DNA from: Methylococcus sp.
GTDB taxonomy: Bacteria > Pseudomonadota > Gammaproteobacteria > Methylococcales > Methylococcaceae
Reading direction: 5' to 3'
Length of the DNA stretch: 32,663 bases
Assembly (NCBI GenBank): GCA_028688525.1
Contig: JAQTYA010000028.1
Span: forward strand, 1 to 32,663
Shown here: piece after piece, positions 30,685 through 32,663 of the stretch
How positions within the stretch are numbered: position 1 is the stretch's first letter
Layout: every line of letters starts with the position of its first letter
Notes under the pieces: model-generated
What the model was told of the DNA's origin: nothing
The model's database searches: none
The model's input: the letters and a program-made list of their open reading frames with translations, nothing else
Program-made: the position numbers and the translations under genes

Positions 30685-32220
30685 TTAGGGCGGGTTGAGG
30701 CCAAAGGCGCGGCTCTGGCCGATGGCATCCCCTCGATTCATCTCCCCTGCGGCATAGACCAAGGTCGCAGCCGATCGGAGCAGCGCCGCCCGGCTGTCGA
30801 TTTCGGTGTAGCGCGCCCGGGCCAGATCCTTTTGCGCCGCGAGCAGCTCGATCACCGTAGACAAACCATGGTTGTAGGACTCTCGCGTCGCCGCATAGGC
30901 CTCTTCCGCGGCTCTCAACAGAGCATTGGCGAAATCCCGCTTCTGCAGCGAGGTTTTGGTATCCGCATAGGCTTTCCAGATGTCGCGGATAATCTCCAGC
31001 CGCAGGGTTTCCAACTGCGCCCTGGACGCCTCCCGCTTGGACACGGCTTCATGCACCGCGTTGGTCCGTTCGAAGCCGTCGAACAGCGTCCATTCCAGAT
31101 TGAGCGTAGCCGCGCCCACCAAATGACTCAGCGAATAGCTCTGATCGCCTGGCGGGGTAGGACGCACGCTACCCCAGTACTGGTCGCCGACCATGCCCCG
31201 CATCGAAATTTTCGGCCAAAAATCGGCCCAGGCCTTCTTGACCTCTGCTTCCCGCGCGCGCAGTTCCGCGAGCCTGGCGATCAGGTCGGGGCGCTGTTCG
31301 AGCGCTTGGTCGACGATCTTCTCGGTCGATTGCGCCAGATTCTCGGGTAAAGGCACACTGCTCAGGTCCACCAGACTCAAAGTATAGGTCGGCGAGACGC
31401 CCAGACTGGCGGCCAGATCGGCCTGCGCCTGGATCAGTGCGCCGCGGGCATCCTGCAAATCGTAGCTGGCCTTGGCTTGCTCCTGAACCGCCAGCAGCAG
31501 ATCGGGCCGGGTAGCGAGCCCCCTATTGAACTTGGCCTGAACCGATGCCGCACCCTCGGCCGCAGCCGTGAGCGTCGCCTGTGCGGCCGCGACCCGGGCG
31601 AGCGCCGACTGATAGGCGAAGAACCCGACGGCCACCCGATAAGCGATCTCCTGGTGCTTACGATTGAAGGCGAAATTTGCAGCGCTCAGGCGATGGGCGC
31701 CAGCCTCCACGGTCGCCGTTCTGCGTCCGAAGTCAAACAGGGTCCAGGCCAGATCGAGACCGCCGAAAGACTCATAGCCGTTGCGCCGCAAGGCTCCGGT
31801 CTTGATAATGAAAGTGTCTTGGAAATGTTGCGCGAAGGCCATGGCGGTCAGCGTCGGATACCAAGCGGCCCGGTCCCTTTCGAGCCGCGCCGCGGCAGCC
31901 TGCGCTTCCTCCCAGGAAGCCCGGGTTTCGGGATGGGCACGCAGAGCTAGATCGACCAAGGCGGGAAGATCGTAGGTCTTGTGGGCATCGATCAGGCTGT
32001 CGCCCATGGGCCGGCCCGACGCCGCCGCAGCTCTTTCCCTACCGGCCGGCGCGCTGCCTTCCCAGTAGACAGAGGAGCTGGCCGGAGCGTCGGCGTAGCG
32101 TTCGTCGACCTGCGCCATGGGAGGCGGCATGCACGCAGGCAGAGTGAGGCCAGCCAACAGGCATCGCAGGAAACGCCATGCGGAGGAGCGGGAATACGCC
32201 TGTTCGATCCTAAGGCTCAC
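30685..32220 (-). CDS. Outer-membrane efflux lipoprotein (TolC/NodT family)
   Basis: An outer-membrane factor of a tripartite efflux system. I chose the GTG at 32218-32220 (511 aa) because it gives a short basic N-region, a hydrophobic core and the lipobox LPAC with C30 as the lipidated cysteine. Longer starts would overlap the divergent gene and bury the signal. The rest shows the two OEP repeats: one begins LVDLALRAHPETRASWEEAQAAAARL, the second LVDQALEQRPDLIARLAEL in the form VDQALEQRPD. TLFDFGRR and TLFDGFER are matching beta-strand turns. It is divergent from a YtcA-like gene and an HlyD-type adaptor, with only 43 nt between starts, so the three probably serve one pump. Confidence 0.88.
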   Translation of the reverse strand: MSLRIEQAYSRSSAWRFLRCLLAGLTLPACMPPPMAQVDERYADAPASSSVYWEGSAPAGRERAAAASGRPMGDSLIDAHKTYDLPALVDLALRAHPETRASWEEAQAAAARLERDRAAWYPTLTAMAFAQHFQDTFIIKTGALRRNGYESFGGLDLAWTLFDFGRRTATVEAGAHRLSAANFAFNRKHQEIAYRVAVGFFAYQSALARVAAAQATLTAAAEGAASVQAKFNRGLATRPDLLLAVQEQAKASYDLQDARGALIQAQADLAASLGVSPTYTLSLVDLSSVPLPENLAQSTEKIVDQALEQRPDLIARLAELRAREAEVKKAWADFWPKISMRGMVGDQYWGSVRPTPPGDQSYSLSHLVGAATLNLEWTLFDGFERTNAVHEAVSKREASRAQLETLRLEIIRDIWKAYADTKTSLQKRDFANALLRAAEEAYAATRESYNHGLSTVIELLAAQKDLARARYTEIDSRAALLRSAATLVYAAGEMNRGDAIGQSRAFGLNPP

Positions 32221-32263
32221 GATGGAAATCGGAACTTCAATGTTGACGGGTTCAAAGTCGCAA

Positions 32264-32530
32264 ATGACGGACACCTCCCTGTTGCGAAACGCGGCCCTGG
32301 CGGGACTCGCGCCGGGACTTACCGCCTGCGATCCCATGCTCAGCGTCGAGGGCTCGTTCTGGCCCGCCTGGATCATCTGCCTGCTGGCCGGACTGGCGCT
32401 AAGCATGATGGAGAGCTGGCTGCTGGCACTGCTCCGACTCTCGTCCCATCTGGGCCCGCCGCTGCTGATCTATCCCAGCCTGTGGGCGCTGAACACCTTT
32501 GTAATCTGGCTTTTATTCTACTCGACTTGA
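32264..32530 (+). CDS. YtcA-like small inner-membrane lipoprotein
   Basis: An 88-aa protein from the ATG at 32264. It has a lipobox LTAC with C22, followed by SFWPAWIICLLAGLALSMM (first TM) and PPLLIYPSLWALNTFVIWLLF (second TM), the layout of E. coli YtcA. In E. coli ytcA lies just upstream of mdtN-mdtO-mdtP; here it precedes an HlyD-type gene by 14 nt, the same order. Earlier in-frame ATG codons at 32222 and 32240 are possible, but they lengthen the n-region and approach the divergent gene. The function of YtcA is not known. Confidence 0.78.
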   Translation: MTDTSLLRNAALAGLAPGLTACDPMLSVEGSFWPAWIICLLAGLALSMMESWLLALLRLSSHLGPPLLIYPSLWALNTFVIWLLFYST

Positions 32531-32544
32531 CGGCACGCCCCAGC

Positions 32545-32663
32545 ATGGCGGATACCCCGACAGAACTCGCCCGCCGCCGCGTACTGATAGGCCGCGGCCT
32601 GGGCGTAGCCATCGTACTCGGTGCGATAACGACCGGCGCCTGGACTTGGCATCTGAACTTCGT
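32545..32663 (+). CDS. HlyD/MdtN-type membrane-fusion protein, N-terminal end (cut by window edge)
   Basis: Only 39 codons are present. The start ATG at 32545 gives MADTPTELARRRVLIGRG followed by a TM anchor (LGVAIVLGAITTGAWTWHL), the usual N-terminus of an HlyD-family periplasmic adaptor. The assignment to an MdtN-like protein rests on the YtcA-like gene 14 nt upstream and the outer-membrane factor gene on the other strand, since no adaptor core is in view. Confidence 0.6.
   Translation, partial: MADTPTELARRRVLIGRGLGVAIVLGAITTGAWTWHLNF

Noticed and set aside
1-32663. CRISPR arrays, insertion sequences, tRNA or rRNA genes, prophage genes
   Set aside because: No regularly spaced direct repeats, transposase or integrase genes, or tRNA-like folds were seen in any intergenic region.

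Overview
The window reads as chromosomal DNA of a GC-rich gammaproteobacterium, most likely a type I/X methanotroph of the Methylococcaceae (Methylococcus-like). This is inferred from gene content: a eukaryote-type squalene synthase next to squalene-hopene cyclase, the adenosylhopane side-chain genes including an HpnO-type aminotransferase (aminobacteriohopanepolyols are typical of methanotrophs), and a high density of copper-handling genes. I see no mobile elements, CRISPR arrays, tRNA or rRNA genes, and no clear signs of recent transfer.

Layout. 1-2087 (minus): topoisomerase IV, 5' end of parC and complete parE. 2242-5913 (plus): xseB, ispA, dxs, apt, tightly packed, closed by a strong bidirectional terminator at 5941-5968. 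5992-7104 (minus): hpnH. A 387-bp divergent intergenic region rich in inverted repeats separates it from a long plus-strand run, 7492-17489: squalene synthase, shc, hpnG, hpnN, hpnO, copC and a long copD. Its gaps are -4 to 45 nt and I see no internal terminator; a strong bidirectional terminator lies at 17511-17540. 17565-18194 (minus): an MlaC/HpnM-type periplasmic lipid-binding protein. 18346-22604 (minus): a copper-export module of a P1B-type ATPase, a protein with a degenerate HMA-like domain, a Met/His-rich membrane protein, a stand-alone Cys-rich metal-binding domain and a small unknown protein. 22922-23863 (plus): a TauE/SafE (DsbD_2)-type membrane protein of the kind often found beside cbb3-oxidase maturation genes. 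23966-25817 (plus): mtnB-mtnD-mtnC of methionine salvage. 26060-27847 (plus): a Tat-exported DUF882/M15-like protein, a small exported unknown and a TPMT-type methyltransferase. 27909-29995 (minus): an RRM protein, a cold-shock protein and an SLC13/ArsB-like permease. 30082-30612 (plus): a double-PepSY protein. 30685-32663: a divergent efflux locus of an outer-membrane factor lipoprotein (minus), a YtcA-like lipoprotein and the start of an HlyD/MdtN-type adaptor (plus).

How it works together. dxs starts the MEP pathway and ispA makes farnesyl diphosphate. Squalene synthase makes squalene, and Shc makes the hopane skeleton. HpnH adds adenosine, HpnG removes adenine, and HpnO aminates the side chain. 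HpnN and HpnM are lipid-trafficking candidates. Precursor supply, ring formation, side-chain synthesis and transport therefore sit within about 16 kb. The hopanoid run reads straight into copC-copD, and the next minus-strand block is a copper ATPase module, so the locus joins membrane-lipid and copper functions. That would suit an organism whose copper-dependent methane monooxygenase sits in internal membranes, but the functional link is inference.
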